A DNA stretch of 64,000 bases, from contig NC_044916.1 of assembly GCF_003576645.1 (NCBI RefSeq), forward strand, positions 29,147,060-29,211,059, written 5' to 3'. The position numbers and the translations under genes were made by a program. The DNA is from Ipomoea triloba (Eukaryota; Streptophyta; Magnoliopsida; Solanales; Convolvulaceae). The notes below the pieces were generated by a model, which worked only from the letters and a program-made list of their open reading frames with translations, searched no databases and was not told the DNA's origin. This document shows, piece after piece, positions 45,776 through 59,442 of this stretch (the stretch's first letter is position 1; each line of letters starts with the position of its first letter).

Positions 45776-47164
45776 GTTAGGATAAAACAAGTAATGAGCA
45801 AGAAGAATACGGGGCCAAGGAAGCTGATTAGAAGAAGTCAGACTCAGGGTCATGGTAGAGGGTTGGTATGGGAAGACTGACCGTGCAATTAAAAAAGTGA
45901 GTCAGTCCGGAGCTCGTCCCTAGCATGCCGAGTGAGAAGGTTTATCCGACTGGGTAGTCGAAGTAGTGATGCGCCCGGACGATGCAGATTAAGAAACATC
46001 CTTAGGCAAGGGGATGAAACACGGATTTCATGGGAGAGATAAAGAAAATAGATCAAGAGGCTTTAGGAAGTTGAGCAAATATAATAAGGCAAATAGGGGT
46101 ATTGGACCTTGAAAAATGTTAAGTAATTCGTAAGAAAAGGAGAGCTGGATATTCTTTCCCGTGCTGTAGGCCCGCCGTTCGACTATCCAGTGATTGATAA
46201 AACAACAATTATCTATAGAAGTCTTCGTTGACCAAATAATAACATAAAACATTTTGATATTTACATTGTAAGGATTATTGCGATATAATACTAATCAAAT
46301 GTGGCGTTTAATGTTGTGGGGGGTGTGATGTATGTATGTTTCGTGGTCATCATATCAGAGAGAGAAATGATGAAGATTCTCACCTATGGAGCATGCAAGT
46401 TGTCAAGGACAGCGTTGAAAATGAAATGTTAGTAGTACTATGTTGTCGTGTTTCAGTTTTCGTGTTAACATTATATGCTCCTCAATCCGCATATCTTTTG
46501 TAGTGTTTTGATTTGGCCGACTCCTTTTCCCACATTTACTTTGGCATTTGTCATTTTTTGGGTCGATGACATAGGCCACAGCCCTCAATCACTTTAAGCT
46601 ATATTAATTATTATATTCTCCGGCTTTAGGACAAAAGTTTATATAGTATCGATCTAAAAGGTAAAAGTTTATAGTGCCGATCAGTAGATACTGGTGTCCT
46701 TGCTACTGCTATAACATTTGTTCCTGTAATATCAGTACAAACTAAAAATTTTTATCGTTCACTTTTGAATGATACTGGGTACAAGAGAAACTTACGAAAA
46801 TGCTTAATTAATTTTGCATATAAGGGAAAAATAGATTGGTATAGTTAACATCTATGAATTCTAGTGGATAAGAGACAAGCAGAGTTTATACAGGTGGATC
46901 GAAGGACAGATGGACAACGACAATAGATTAAGGATTATATAAGTACATACATACATTGCAATAAACGACCATATATATATGGAAGAAACAAATATATATT
47001 ACAACATAAAGTGGTGAATAATACATTAATATTGAAAAGGATCGGACTACCGCAGAAGACAGCAGATTATTTTGAGATCGGATGAAATCTACGGTGATGA
47101 CAGATCCATATCGAACCCCATCATCATCATCATCTTATTATTAATCTTCTAATCAGGCCTCATC
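45776..47164. other. Spacer and RADIALIS-like 3' flank
   Basis: About 45,800-46,200 is less AT-rich than its surroundings but shows no recognisable protein. The 3' UTR of the RADIALIS-like gene lies in the last few hundred bases. Confidence 0.4.
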
Positions 47165-47993
47165 TTATTGCAGCTTAAGAAACCTCAGAAGCCTGCCGCC
47201 AAACAAACACTTGAAATGTTATGCATGCACTATGTTACTATGTAAACTAACGTAGTTAGCAAATAATAAGGTTTAATTTCTTACGTTATTTAATTTGTGT
47301 TATATCAATTACTTTCAACATCTGTTCTAGTAATACAAGAAACACTCATGCATATTATGCTTGATTGTACCAGGTAGGAAGGATTAGGGGAGGAGGAGAG
47401 AATTTAGTCAAGTTGTTCAGATTGTTGGTTTAGTAACAACAAAGTTACATTCATTCCAGTGAAACGCTCATGCATAATATGCTTGATTGTAAAATGAGAG
47501 AATCTAGTCAAGATGACTAGACCAGACTGTTGGTTTAGTAAAAGGAAACGATAGACAACCTAGTCTGATTTATTTCTTTGTGTCCTTTTTTAACTAGGGT
47601 CACAAAACAAAGTTTATCCCATGTAGGCATACTCAAAGTGTACATTTTCAAATAGTGACTGCAGATTTTTCTTTGTCATCCAGAAAAATACTGTGATGAT
47701 AATAAGGTGCTTAGAAATTCTAATATATCTACATGCAATTAAGTATACCTTTGCTCATCATCGGCGGTGGTCTTGTAGGCCGGAAGAGGGACGTCGCCGG
47801 ACTCAATACGGCGGAGATCCTCCAGAAGGATCTCATAGTGGCGCTTGACGTCGTCGGCGGACTTGCCGCCACCCACAGCTCTGGCGACATTCTGCCACCG
47901 GTCCGGCGTGTCCTTGTCAAACGTCGCCAAAGCCTTCTCAAACAACTTGTTTTGGCGGGGAGTCCATGAAGAACGAAACGAACTTGATGCCAT
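47165..47993 (-). CDS. RADIALIS-like SANT/MYB protein
   Basis: Two exons, 47993-47749 and 47192-47165, GT-AG, splitting an Arg codon (AG/G), encode 90 residues. The single SANT/Myb-like domain (about 7-60) reads [20 protein letters not shown], with Trp10 and Trp33, then [20 protein letters not shown] and [20 protein letters not shown]. The second exon adds only RLLRFLKLQ, as in other RADIALIS-like genes whose second exon is tiny. In snapdragon RADIALIS antagonises DIVARICATA-type MYBs by sequestering their partners, and relatives act in floral asymmetry, ovule, fruit and light-related growth. An in-frame ATG at 48008 would add MQLQS; I prefer MASSSF by similarity to the family. Confidence 0.93.
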
Positions 47994-48147
47994 TGATTGC
48001 AATTGCAACTTCTTGTTACTTATTTAAAAAGGAAATTTAAAAAAAAAGTCCAAAAAAGAAAGAAGAGAATTGAAAAAGAGCGGAGCAGATAAGGAAAGAG
48101 AGACTGAGAAGATGATGGGGTTGAGGAGTTTAGCCATGCTTGAGGCG

Positions 48148-48156
48148 CTTATAAAG
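48148..48156 (-). promoter_or_regulatory. Probable TATA box of the RADIALIS-like gene
   Basis: The minus strand reads CTTTATAAG about 155 bases before the ATG at 47993, with a purine/pyrimidine-rich leader between. Confidence 0.4.
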
Positions 48157-48159
48157 AGA

Positions 48160-48617
48160 GTGGAGGATCGGAATCCAGTTGGCTAAGAGGCAAAGGTGAG
48201 TGTGACTCGTCTCCTTCACAGCCACAAGCTTGCTGACGGGCACAATATTTTTATTTTATGGGTTTGATTACTGTGGACTTAAATGACCAGAGGCACAATA
48301 TATTTATCTATCTATATACTCTTTCCGTCTTATTTTATGTGTTTGATTCAGTAAACTCAGTGTAAACTTAAATGTTAAATCACCATTTAATTTTTTTGTA
48401 ATATTTAATTTAAAAATTTATACAAAATTTATATATTTATGAATTATAAATTTAAAAAATGTTTATACTAAAAATGGGATAATAAAGTTGTTTTTTACCG
48501 GGTATTTCATTTGTTTTGTTTTCTAGTAATTTTTTTTGTCACATATGTTGTCTAGAACGTTCACACATACATATATATGCACGTGGGGTTAGTACCCCAA
48601 CCCAAATTACTCATATT
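48160..48617. other. RADIALIS-like upstream region
   Basis: AT-rich; no other gene seen. Confidence 0.5.
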
Positions 48618-48915
48618 AAATTTCAGATTTAATCATCTTCGTTCTCAATTGTTTCCAAATTGTCAATGTAATCTTTAATTTTCAATTTCAACCAATTTGA
48701 TCATCAAATTATTTAAAATTTCATTAATTAAACCATTCCAAGGACCAAATGGTGATTTTCACATTTTTAAACTTTCGTCAATTTGGTCCCTAAAAGAGTT
48801 TAATTGACGAAATTTGAAACAATTCGAGGATCAAATTGGTTGAAATTGAAAACTCAAGACTACATGGATAGTTGGGAAATAATTGGGGACCAAAATGGTG
48901 ATTTTCCCTAAATTT
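48618..48915. mobile_element. Long-TIR non-autonomous element
   Basis: The two halves are inverted copies over about 100 bases: left TTTTCAATTTCAACCAATTT and right AAATTGGTTGAAATTGAAAA, with outer ends AAATTTCAGATTTAATCATC and (complement) AAATTTAGGGAAAATCACCA. No clear target duplication. Confidence 0.6.
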
Positions 48916-49664
48916 TGTACACAATTGTATTCATGTAATATAGTAAAATGAGATGGAAACAGCTTACAATTAAGGTTTAAAAGTATAAATAATATTGTAT
49001 ATATAAAATAATAGCCAACAAGCCGCGGAATGATGTTTGATTCTTACCACAAACATTCAGAGTTTGAGTTTTGGTTGGGTTTGTTGTGTGCACGAGTGTA
49101 CACTTTAATTTGGTGTTAAGTCTCGAAACTACATTGACTCGATTTACCTTTTCATGGACTTGAAACAAGTTTATGAAATTTATGATATAATTTGTCGAAG
49201 CTTAGCTTGAAACCGGGTTGTTAAAAAAAAATAAAAAAATAGTCAAAGTAAAATAATAGTGGGTGTATTTGATTTAAATTCCTAATAATTTGATTTGTTT
49301 AGTATATGGTGACATATATAACCTTAATCTTGATTCGTTTTAGTGCCCCATAAACAGACAATGCATATATGCATCATATATTTTATTCTGTCATCCTTGG
49401 CGTCGCATATATGCTTGCTTAAATTCTGTCATATGTAATCTATTTTTCTTTTAATTTACATATGCCAGACAAAAGGCAGCAAAGATGACAGTACATATTG
49501 ATGAAAATTTCTTTAAAGTTATACAGTATATGATCAAATTATATATTTAAAATAATGAAAGAAATGATAATAAAATTTGTAATATTTATTAAATTTACTC
49601 GACACCATTTTTTTTTTAATTTTCTAACCATTGATCATCAAAGATGGACGGTTTAGATTAGCTA

Positions 49665-49712
<48 letters not shown>

Positions 49713-50580
49713 TCTAGTTGTACTTTTATTTATAATTTGTTATTTGCTAAAAAATTTCGGGATTTTTATTTTAATTCTGAGGTTTATAATGTAGACTGAT
49801 TTGTGATTTATATATAAATTTTAAAATTTCTTCCTAGTTGAGTAATTTATTACTTATATTTATAAGGCATGTTAATTACTAGTTGTGACATTTATAAGGT
49901 GGTATGTGGGGGTAATAATTATTTAAATAGATTAATTAATTGATATGAAATATTTTTTGTAATTGACTTGTGAAAAAATTTGAAAAAAAGTTTACTTTTT
50001 ATGAGGATAATCTACAAATTTCTATTATGCATTATTGTATATATTCAAATTAATTTAGAAATACTTGCGGAAAATTGCATTATATTACAACCATTTAATA
50101 AAGGTAATATACATTTCATTACAACCATTTCATCTAATATTTTTTTTTTTTTATCATGTTTCAAAGTTGTTTACCAGTGAGCCCAGGCCAGTTAACAGTA
50201 TTTCTAGCTCCCTGACTCTGATTTGTTATTTTGTTATTTGTATTGAAGTAGTAACCTGACATATATGTTTGTATATATTGATAGAGAGCAAATTGATATG
50301 ATATATGCATGGAATAGGCCGTGTTTGAGATGGTTGTTGGAATTGGTGTTTTGGATGCTTATTAGCCTATAAATAAGCCTCCAAAGGCAGTCTGCTCACC
50401 TGAATTTTGGACCATACATATTGTTTCATGCATCGTAACTGCGCAGAAACCTTTTCGAAACCCTCTATGCTTTCTTGCATGTGCAGACTGCATGCAGATC
50501 AGATGCACTTGAGATAGATGCTGAAGCAACTAGCTTCAATTCGCTTCTTAATTAAAATCCGGTGGCTACTCCTGACGGCC
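48916..50580. other. AT-rich spacer with (TA)n run
   Basis: (TA)n at about 49665-49709, preceded by CCATTGATCATCAAAGATGG then ACGGTTTAGATTAG. No gene. Confidence 0.5.
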
Positions 50581-50770
50581 AGGCTAACTCAGTTAGTTTG
50601 ATAAATCATCTTAAAGCTTTACACCAATAGTAGTTTAGAGTTCGAATCTCATTAGAAACCTGCAAGGTCGTAATTGAAAGACGTTAACCAATCAGAGGTG
50701 ATGAAAATCTTTCATACCGATAGTAGTGTAAAAGGGGTGAAAACCTAAGTATTAATAGACGAATCTCGAT
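50581..50770. mobile_element. Possible SINE fragment
   Basis: GGCTAACTCAGTTAGTTTG may be an A-box side and TAGAGTTCGAATCTCATT a B-box; the tail is not clear. Confidence 0.3.
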
Positions 50771-50983
50771 TTACCTCCTCTAGTAACTCTTGAACAAGAG
50801 TTTTAGGACTTGAGATTAGTCTTGTATAAGCTGAAAAACCTAATTCTGTTGCTATTGTACCCTTATCCACTTGCTGCCGGTTTTTTCTGGTTGTGTGGTC
50901 ATTGTAACACATATACACCACCTGCCCACCATCTTGCTACTTAGATTCATTTTCAATGTTAAATATACAGTAATATATGTGCG

Positions 50984-51027
<44 letters not shown>

Positions 51028-52371
51028 TAATTGCACTTTTCACCACTAGATTATAGATCAAGTGTAAGTTTAGTCTTTCGAAAAATTATAATAGTCCTAT
51101 GTTAAAACAATAGTTTGGTTCCTAATATGTTCAAGGATAAAAATAATTACTTTTGTGACTAATTAAGGGTTAAAATTACAACTCTTTTGATACAAAACAG
51201 GAAAATAAACTCTGGGCAAGAAATTGTTGAAAAGCTTGAGGATGGAGTGGTTTCCAAGATCAATCTCCGGGCATGATGGACTCAGAAGTTTTCCAATCAA
51301 TCAATTATTTTATTATAGACATTTAACACTTGAAGATCGAATCCATTGTCGGATTGCCTAGTTTATAGATGTTGTAATTGTTTAGGTTTCAAAATAGGAT
51401 GAAACTAACGAAATATGATATTAGAATAGACACAAATAACTTCTCACAAAAAAAAAAGAATAGACAAAAATGACCTTATTAGTCGGTAATTAATGACCAC
51501 AAGAATGTAGGTAAATTAGCCTAGGTTATCTATAGATGATCCGTTCAAAACAATCATTCCCATTAGAAGTCAAATTTATAACATTGTAATCACTAAATCA
51601 ACAGTTTAACCAATTTGATTGAGGTTACTTCCTGTCTCCAGAATGACATTAGCCTTAAGTTTAAACCAACTTATAGTCTTCAAATTTTAAATCAAATTTC
51701 ACCCGTAGCCCACAAATACACGTATTTACATGCTTGACCCGTCAAAATATCATTTGGACGGCAGGTGAATATGCGTAAATGATATAAAGGTCGTGTTCAA
51801 GGGTGTGCCCAACGCCATAAATACGCAATAGGGAGAGGTGTTGCCCGGGCCGGGTTGGATTTGGGGGGTTTATGCGGGCCATGAGAATAGACGTGGGGGT
51901 AGGAATGGGAACCAAAAGTAAAAATTTGGTCCATCCAGTGGCGACGTAATTAACGAATAAAACCAAAACGAAATAATTAGAAATGATTTGACAATAATAG
52001 GCATTGGCATTGGATGTGGTACCATTGCGTACAACGTCGTGGTCCTTAATTCTACCTAGCCTAGTATTGAATCTTAACACTTTATGGGATTCGATCTGTC
52101 CTCCCACAACTTGCCGCCTTTAATTTTTCCCCCCAGATTTATGCTGCCTAATCAAACTTCATTTCACTTTCCAAAGTCAAATCAAATCGAAGTGCGACTT
52201 TCACATATATTTATTATATTAATTAATTTTGTACTAGAATATAAGCATCAAAGTATTATAGGATTGTCGGCTAAAGTTTTCGTCCCTCATAACATATAAT
52301 TCTAGTTAATGCATGTAATTCCTATTGAAATATATTCTATGAAGTATTGTGCATTTGGTCTTTTTTAAATG

Positions 52372-52432
<61 letters not shown>

Positions 52433-55400
52433 CTATTAAATTAATTTTTTAATTTTTTTTTATTAAAAGCTTCTTATGATATTAAATTTTAAGTTTTGAA
52501 TAATAAACTTCATTATAGTAGTTCAATTTTTTTAAAAAGAAAAGTAACTTAATAGATTAATGCAAGAGCTCCAAATTGAAGCTAAGGGACGGTGCCTAAT
52601 ACAACGAAAATTCTTGCGACAAAGTAGTTTCGATCAAAATATGAGCTAAAATGCTTGACGATCTAGGAACAAAAATAATGGAACAATAATCAATATATTA
52701 GTTCAATTCATCCCATGTAAGTTAAACATTTAATTAGTTGGTACAAACGCAATTCACTTATTGAGTGTTGTTTTCTTCTTCTTCGTCTTCTTTTCATATG
52801 GCATTTAGTAGCATTTACAAGTTTGAGTTTAGTTCTTACTCAGAGAAAAGTTTGATCCAAAACTCTTTAATACAATACACTAATTATAAGGTTCAAACTT
52901 ATGACATTAACTTGCATTTGTATTAACAGTCCGCTTATCAATTGCTTTAAATTACTAGATTAGTGACTCAAAATTTTAAATGGTTTGAAATCACCCCATT
53001 TATACCGACAAGAGATAGAACTATTGATCCATAGTGTGATTTTGGTAAGATTAGATTGCCTAACCTAACATTATATATTTATATTTTTTTTGTAAAAATT
53101 AAGGGATAATGGCATTTATTAGAAAATTTAAAAGTTGATGAAAGAAAAGTAGAGAATCTGTTATACATTTTGCAAATTTTAAAAACAAAAGAAAAAAAAA
53201 TGAAAAAGTAAAGAAATGAAATGCTAAAAAATTGAAATAAACGCAACTTAAATTTCATGTTGTTCATTGACTCTTTTTTTTTTTTTTAATCTTCTTTCTT
53301 TATAAATGAAATCTTCAAATCAATTGGTTTTTGGAGCTTTCATATCGAACATTTCTTTTTTAACTTTTGCTTTACAAAAATGATCTATGCTTAATGAGCA
53401 TTAATATAGCTAATCCCATTTACTTATTATATATATACATTTAATATAATTATTGTTTGAAATTTTATTTTATTATTTAAATGTAATTAGATCTATATTC
53501 CATTTCTAAATTTACCTTCCACTATTCATCTATTCATTATATGATTAGATTTTTTTTATTTAGTTACTAAATACATCTTTTAAACTTGTGATAAAGTAAT
53601 TGAATTGAAGCATGTATTCCATCTCAATAATTGGTTGCATATCCCTAATGTGTGTGAGTGCTTACTTAGTCTCTTTTTATTGGATAGCGTGGAGACTTGA
53701 ACCTACGACCTTTCGCATGATGTTGGTCCTGTAACCAAATTGAAGCATCTGTAAAATCTTAACCAAAAACCTAACATCATAATTAGATTGCATATATATA
53801 AGGTCAGTTAATTCATGAACAATATAAAAATATTTATTAATTAACATATTAACAAGTAAATATTATGAGTTATGAGTTGTGGTAAGTTTATACGCCAACA
53901 TCTCTTGGTCAAGCCCGCCCTACAAGGCATTCTTAGTACAATTCAGCTCTCACATGTGATTTAATTTGTAACATATTTCACATGAATACAATTTATCATT
54001 GTATAATAATTGCAGTTTTCGACCACCGACGTCACTCAGAAAAAAAAGAAGAAAATAAATAGTTACGTTCTCCTATTCCAATTACATTACATACATATAA
54101 TGGGAAAGAAAGGAATATTTTAATTTGATAGTTTAATGGGAAGAATAAGTGCCAATATCCATGATAATATGATATTTAACCCCATGCAACTGAGTCCTCT
54201 AGCTTGGGGTCAAAAACCAACAGTGGGGGCAAATTAAAGACACACACTTTTCAATAGGAGGTACCTAGGTACCTAGCTAGCTAGCTAAAGATTGAAGGTA
54301 TGTAGGTCCACCACTGTACTCTTGATTCTTCATTAATTATTTATCTATCATTCATCCAATGCATCATATATCATATATGCCTGCTGGCATCATATCCCAG
54401 CTGCCTCAGGCCATGTATTGTTGCTAAATGTACACATCACTCTTTTATGTATTGGAAAAGAACGAATTTTCCATTTTTGAATCCCACAAATGAAAAAGAG
54501 AAAATTAAATGGAAGAATTGAAGAAGATGATGATGTTGAGTTGAGTAGATCCATGGAATTATATATATAAAAAAGCAACTGGAAAAGTGCAGGTTCTTCT
54601 GCTGCCAATCAAAGGGAATGTTAGTTCGTCCTTTCCCTACTTTATTGTTTATTATTTGGTTTTAATTCTTCTCCTTTCTTTATTATTGTGCATGCAAATC
54701 TCTTGTAGAAGATATGACAGTTCCTAACCAAGTGGCCTGGCCTTTTTATTCGATCTTCTGCCAATTGAGAAAGCAAAGCAATGAATTTACTGCAATGTGC
54801 TCAAATAATACTCTACAAAATTATATTGTACAGTGTGACATTAATTAATTATATTGATACGATCTTGGAGCAATAACATAGTGTGTATATTCAGAATAAG
54901 ATGGTTGAATTGGTTGCTGCGATCAAGGAAAAAGAAATTAATTAAAGCGCCTAGTTTGAAGGCATCTTAATTTAGTCCCGGGGTCCATTCATAGGTAATA
55001 ATAAGCTATGAGGACCAAATGTTAGGAATATAATCTTACGAAAAGGATTATTTTCACCAAAAAATAACAAGCACAAAAATAAAAGGAGAAAGGGTTAGGT
55101 TAGCCTGAGTCGTGTGATACCCATACTATTTTTAAAACCTTATTTGCTACCTCCCAAAGGTGCTAGGAATGAGCCTAGGTTTCCCAAAATAAAACAAGCT
55201 AGCTACGATTTAACGTTTGAGCACTCAAACGAATAAACCCTGCGAACTAGAACACAGAAAGGAGGAACAAAGATGAGCCGAGGTTTTTTCTGGAAAGCAA
55301 AAACGATAGTGTTAGAGTTGTCAAAATCCACCTGCTGCATCCAAAGGCTTTATATAGGAGAAGGAAGGATAAGTAACATTTATCATGACATTAAAACTGA

Positions 55401-56055
55401 TAATAAAATCAATTTTTTTGAAAGCATAATAAAATCAGTCTTTGTGTGGCATTAAAACTAATAATAACATCAGTCTATACCTACCTCTAAGGACTCGACC
55501 CAAAAAAGAGAGTATAGCCAAACACATTTTAAAATATCAATGGACACTAGTACAAAATAACACATCAGCTACACATGTAAAAGAAAATCTACTACACATG
55601 TAACGAATGTAGCGGATTCTGGTGTCACGGAAAGCTTGCGAATTCATTTTATTTTTTAATTAAAAAAGTATATGCGGCACCTCTTTCGAAAGAGGTGTCG
55701 CTGATACCGTTTAAAAAAAATAAAAAATAAATAAAACTATTATATAAGAACGAATATAAAATAAAAATGTAATAATTTTTTTTGTCAAATTAAATATAAT
55801 GTTTAAAAAATTTTAAAAAATATATAATACAAAATTTAACTTAAAAGTGACATTTTTTGTGTATATATACAAAATTATTCACTAAAATTTTGATGTCAAT
55901 TTTTTCTAAAATTTATTTTCAAGGACAACTAAAACCAATATATGGATTCTAGAAACATAATTATCTTTCTTCAAAAAAAAGAAACATAATTATCAAATAT
56001 AAAAGTAATGAATTATAAATAAAACAATATTTTAAAAATTAGACCCCAAAAGTTG
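50771..56055. other. Gene-free AT-rich spacer with microsatellites
   Basis: (TA)n about 50986-51025; (ATT)n about 52375-52429; poly-T tracts. About 51,740-52,100 is mildly GC-richer and open on the minus strand, but the translation resembles nothing. Possible SINE-like wording near 53670-53740 (GGAGACTTGAACCTACGACC). Confidence 0.45.
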
Positions 56056-56069
56056 AGTTTTGTTTTTGT

Positions 56070-56240
56070 TTATTTTTTTTGAGAACCATTGACTCTGTTA
56101 CAATGCCTGTTCATAACTAACTTTTCAATCTATTAAAACACGAAGAGTCAATATTGCCTCCACTAAGATTCGCTCGAACCCACAATCTTTCATATACAAG
56201 AGCAATTTACTGTGACCACGTACCAACTACCAAGTCTTTG
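56070..56240 (-). mobile_element. tRNA-derived SINE
   Basis: Minus strand: head AAAGACTTGGTAGTTGGTAC and TGGTCACAGTAAA, B-box GTGGGTTCGAGCGAATC, then AGTGGAGGCAATATTGACTC and a tail GCATTGTAACAGAGTCAATG then GTTCTC and poly-A. Confidence 0.6.
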
Positions 56241-56702
56241 CCAGTAGATTAATTATTATAAAGTATTATTTTCGTGTGATGACGTATTTTGATAATGAAA
56301 CGATTAAAGCATCTTTCATCCTTGCAAATGATTGGAGTTGCATTCACTCGAAAAAGGTATTTTAAATGGTTCATGTTTACTCAAAATGTACTTTCCGAAT
56401 TCCAATACACCCTATCAAACTAAAAACTTTGAAGACATTTAAAAATGAAGACATATGATGATAAATTGAAATCCTTTTGGGCTAGGGTTCTATATTCTTG
56501 ATTCGTGACTTGTAGATTACTCCTTATTTGTATTGGCTTAGCAGCTTAGAGTGTATCATTTTACGAGCCCAAACATCGAGGCCCAACTTCTGAATCTTCT
56601 TGACAAAGTGACGAGTTATCCTAGCCTACATGACTGTAAATCAGCAGTTGGCTCATAGAATGTTAAACTACATTAAAAAAAATGTACATAATAATATATT
56701 AC
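56241..56702. other. Spacer
   Basis: Nothing recognised. Confidence 0.5.
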
Positions 56703-56711
56703 TTTTGAAAA

Positions 56712-57111
56712 AAGTTAATTCCATTTTTTGTCCTAGATTTATAGGTGACAGTCCACTTAAGTCCCTTTTTATTAGAACATCTACTTTTGGTCATAATATT
56801 ATTGTGACATGACCATTTTTGGTCCTTTATCAATAAAACAGTTTAAATATTGTTAAATTCAATGATGTTTCAGTCTTCAATTATGGATGTTTTTAAAAAA
56901 ATAAACATAAAAAATATAACGGTTCAACATACTTTAGATAAAAAAAATTGAAATGCATTTGTATTTAACGATATTTTGACGATTTTGTTGATGGAGGACT
57001 AAAAATGGTCATGCCGCAATAATACTAGGACCAAATGAGGATATTTTAATAAAAGAGGACTAAAAGTGGATTGTCACCTATAAATCTAGGACCAAAAATG
57101 GAATTAACTCC
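56712..57111. mobile_element. MULE-type MITE with 9-bp target duplication
   Basis: The ends are inverted repeats over about 45 bases: left AAGTTAATTCCATTTTTTGT then CCTAGATTTATAGGTGAC; right, in complement, GGAGTTAATTCCATTTTTGG then the same. TTTTGAAAA is repeated exactly outside (56703-56711 and 57112-57120). No ORF. A truncated relative lies at 33588-33925. Confidence 0.85.
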
Positions 57112-57120
57112 TTTTGAAAA

Positions 57121-58455
57121 TATTAGATTTTGAGAATGTTAGATTCATGAATTTAATTAAAATTGAGGTATGTAATATAAACATGTTTGGTTTAGCAATT
57201 ATTTTTACGTTATAATTGTTTTTTTTTTTACTTTAATACCCATAACATATTTTTATGTATTTCAATAAACTTTTAAATTAAATTAATAAATAAGATAATG
57301 GTAACATATATAAGAACATGATTTAAAAATAATTAACTAAGAACTTAAACTTGAGAAATAAAATTAGTTTATAAGTTAACATGACGTAATATAAATTATA
57401 AAAATAATTAAATCTGACTCATATAATAAGCTAACATAAAATATATATTTAATAACAATAAGAGTTAAAATGACAAAAAAAATATATATATATATGCATG
57501 AGAATCTTAGATAACCTAAGAATTGTAAGGGAATCACATTTCCTTCAAAATCTAATGTGAATGGTATATTGTATTTCTTGGAGAATGTTGTATTCCCTTG
57601 GAAAAGTAAGATAACTTGAACCAAACATGAGAATATAAGCTTTGAAATGCCACATTCTCTTTGATTATGTTGTATAACTTGAACTAAACACCCTAAAAGC
57701 ATTAGATATCTCCGAGCCCAATGACAATTCAGTGTACCATGATTTACTTATTAGTTAGTTGTGCCATGACCAATATTAGAGCTATTAAAATGGGCCTAAC
57801 ATGTTATATGTTAGACTTGTAGATAGATGTTTTGAGATGAGTTCTCTTATTGAATTTGGTTGTTAGCATTGATACTCATGCTGAAGGTTGGTATGTGGTA
57901 TAAAAGAGTTATCTGAAAATGAGTTATTTGGTGTTAAGAAAGAATATGGTGAGAGTTGCTTGCAGGCATCTAACTTCTCAAGATCCATCCCAAAAAATTG
58001 GACCAATAGGTAGGTTATCTTGAGTTTGATGAATGCCTATTTCTAGTGATTATCTCATTAAGAGTTGGTACGCAGCAAGTAGGTGAATGTCACTTTACTA
58101 GTGAATATTTGCATTAAGAGTATCTCCAATGTATAGAGAAAGAGAGTGAGCAAGTCTGACACCGCGCGTGACACGTAATTGACGCGCAAAGGGTGGGGGA
58201 TAGCTGAGACTGTTGTTTGTCTGTATAATTTTTTATTTTTTACCTCAATGGTCCTTTGACCTTTGAGGTCAAAACAATATTATTTTGTAGTATATATATT
58301 ACTTTATTTATTAATTATTTGTATTATATTATATTTATAGCTCAATAATTATTATTTTTGTATTATATTGTATTTTTATGAAATTATTTCTTTTACTTAA
58401 ATTTATTTTCATTTAAAATAAAATTATTAATTATAAAAATAAAATAATAGATGAT
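57121..58455. other. Spacer with element remnants
   Basis: About 57180-57700 begins ACATGTTTGGTTTAGCAATT and ends TTGAACTAAACACCCTAAAA and may be a degenerate TIR element; otherwise AT-rich. Confidence 0.35.
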
Positions 58456-58586
58456 GTATCTTGCGGGGCTTAGCTTAATCGTTCAAAAATTACCCTGAAA
58501 GTCTTGCTTCAACCCACTCCCATCATTCATGTGAGAGTGTTAACCGGGACACCGGGTGCCATTAGACCACAAGGTCTTTGACATAT
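58456..58586 (-). mobile_element. tRNA-derived SINE fragment
   Basis: Minus strand: AAAGACCTTGTGGTCTAATG then GCACCCGGTGTCCCGG, CTCTCACATGAATGATGG, and a B-box-like GGGTTGAAGCAAGAC. It shares its head with the copies inside the PERK gene. Confidence 0.55.
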
Positions 58587-59437
58587 TTATCTATTCTTAA
58601 TACAGTTTTTTATAATTAATTTTAATTTATTGAATATGCAATGATACTTGATCTTTCTAGATCAATCGTTTGCCATTAAAATTGTAAATCGTAGCTGGTT
58701 GTTGGTTTTAATAATAGGATGCTTGCCTTGAACTCAGTATGCATTTGCAAGGGTGAAGGAATAGACTCCCACAACCTACCAGTTCAAAAACCCACAACTT
58801 TAGCTATCAAATAAGTTACGTGATTTATTGATTATCTAACTTAGAAAAGGCTAACGTTACCAATTTCTTAATTGCATATAAAGTATACAATCTTTAACAA
58901 TAAGGGTCATATACGAGTAGTAGAAGGATTAGGTATGACTTATTTAGAACTACACAATTGGCCTTAATAACTGGAGTTTTGCCCAAGCTATGCTTGAATT
59001 TTTTTTTTTAAACATTATATATTTGTAATCTATTAATCTTTAAAATATTTACTATACATTATTAATTAATATAATTTCATAACATAATAATTATACAACC
59101 ATGAACCAAGCAAGATACCATATAATATTCATCATTGACCTATTGCACCACTAATAATAATTATAACGAAAAATGTTACATGGTATATCAATAATAAGTG
59201 ATAATATTATAAATAGTTTTTGTCCTACCAATATTAAAGTCGTCATTATATGGCCATTATGGCTACTTGGTGATTTGCATTAAGTAAACCTCACCCTCGT
59301 ATAATAGTTTATAAATCATACACGAAAAGTAAATTGCAATACCGTAGAACCATTCTCGTGCAGTGTATTTAACCCAATTACCCAACCAATAAGCATACCT
59401 TATATAGAGGATACATACACAAAAAATAGAGCAAAAG
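58587..59437. other. Spacer
   Basis: AT-rich; nothing recognised. Confidence 0.5.
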
Positions 59438-59442
59438 ATATA

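Noticed and set aside
51742..52107. 121-residue minus-strand open frame
   Set aside because: No recognisable domain or codon pattern and no splice partners; probably chance.
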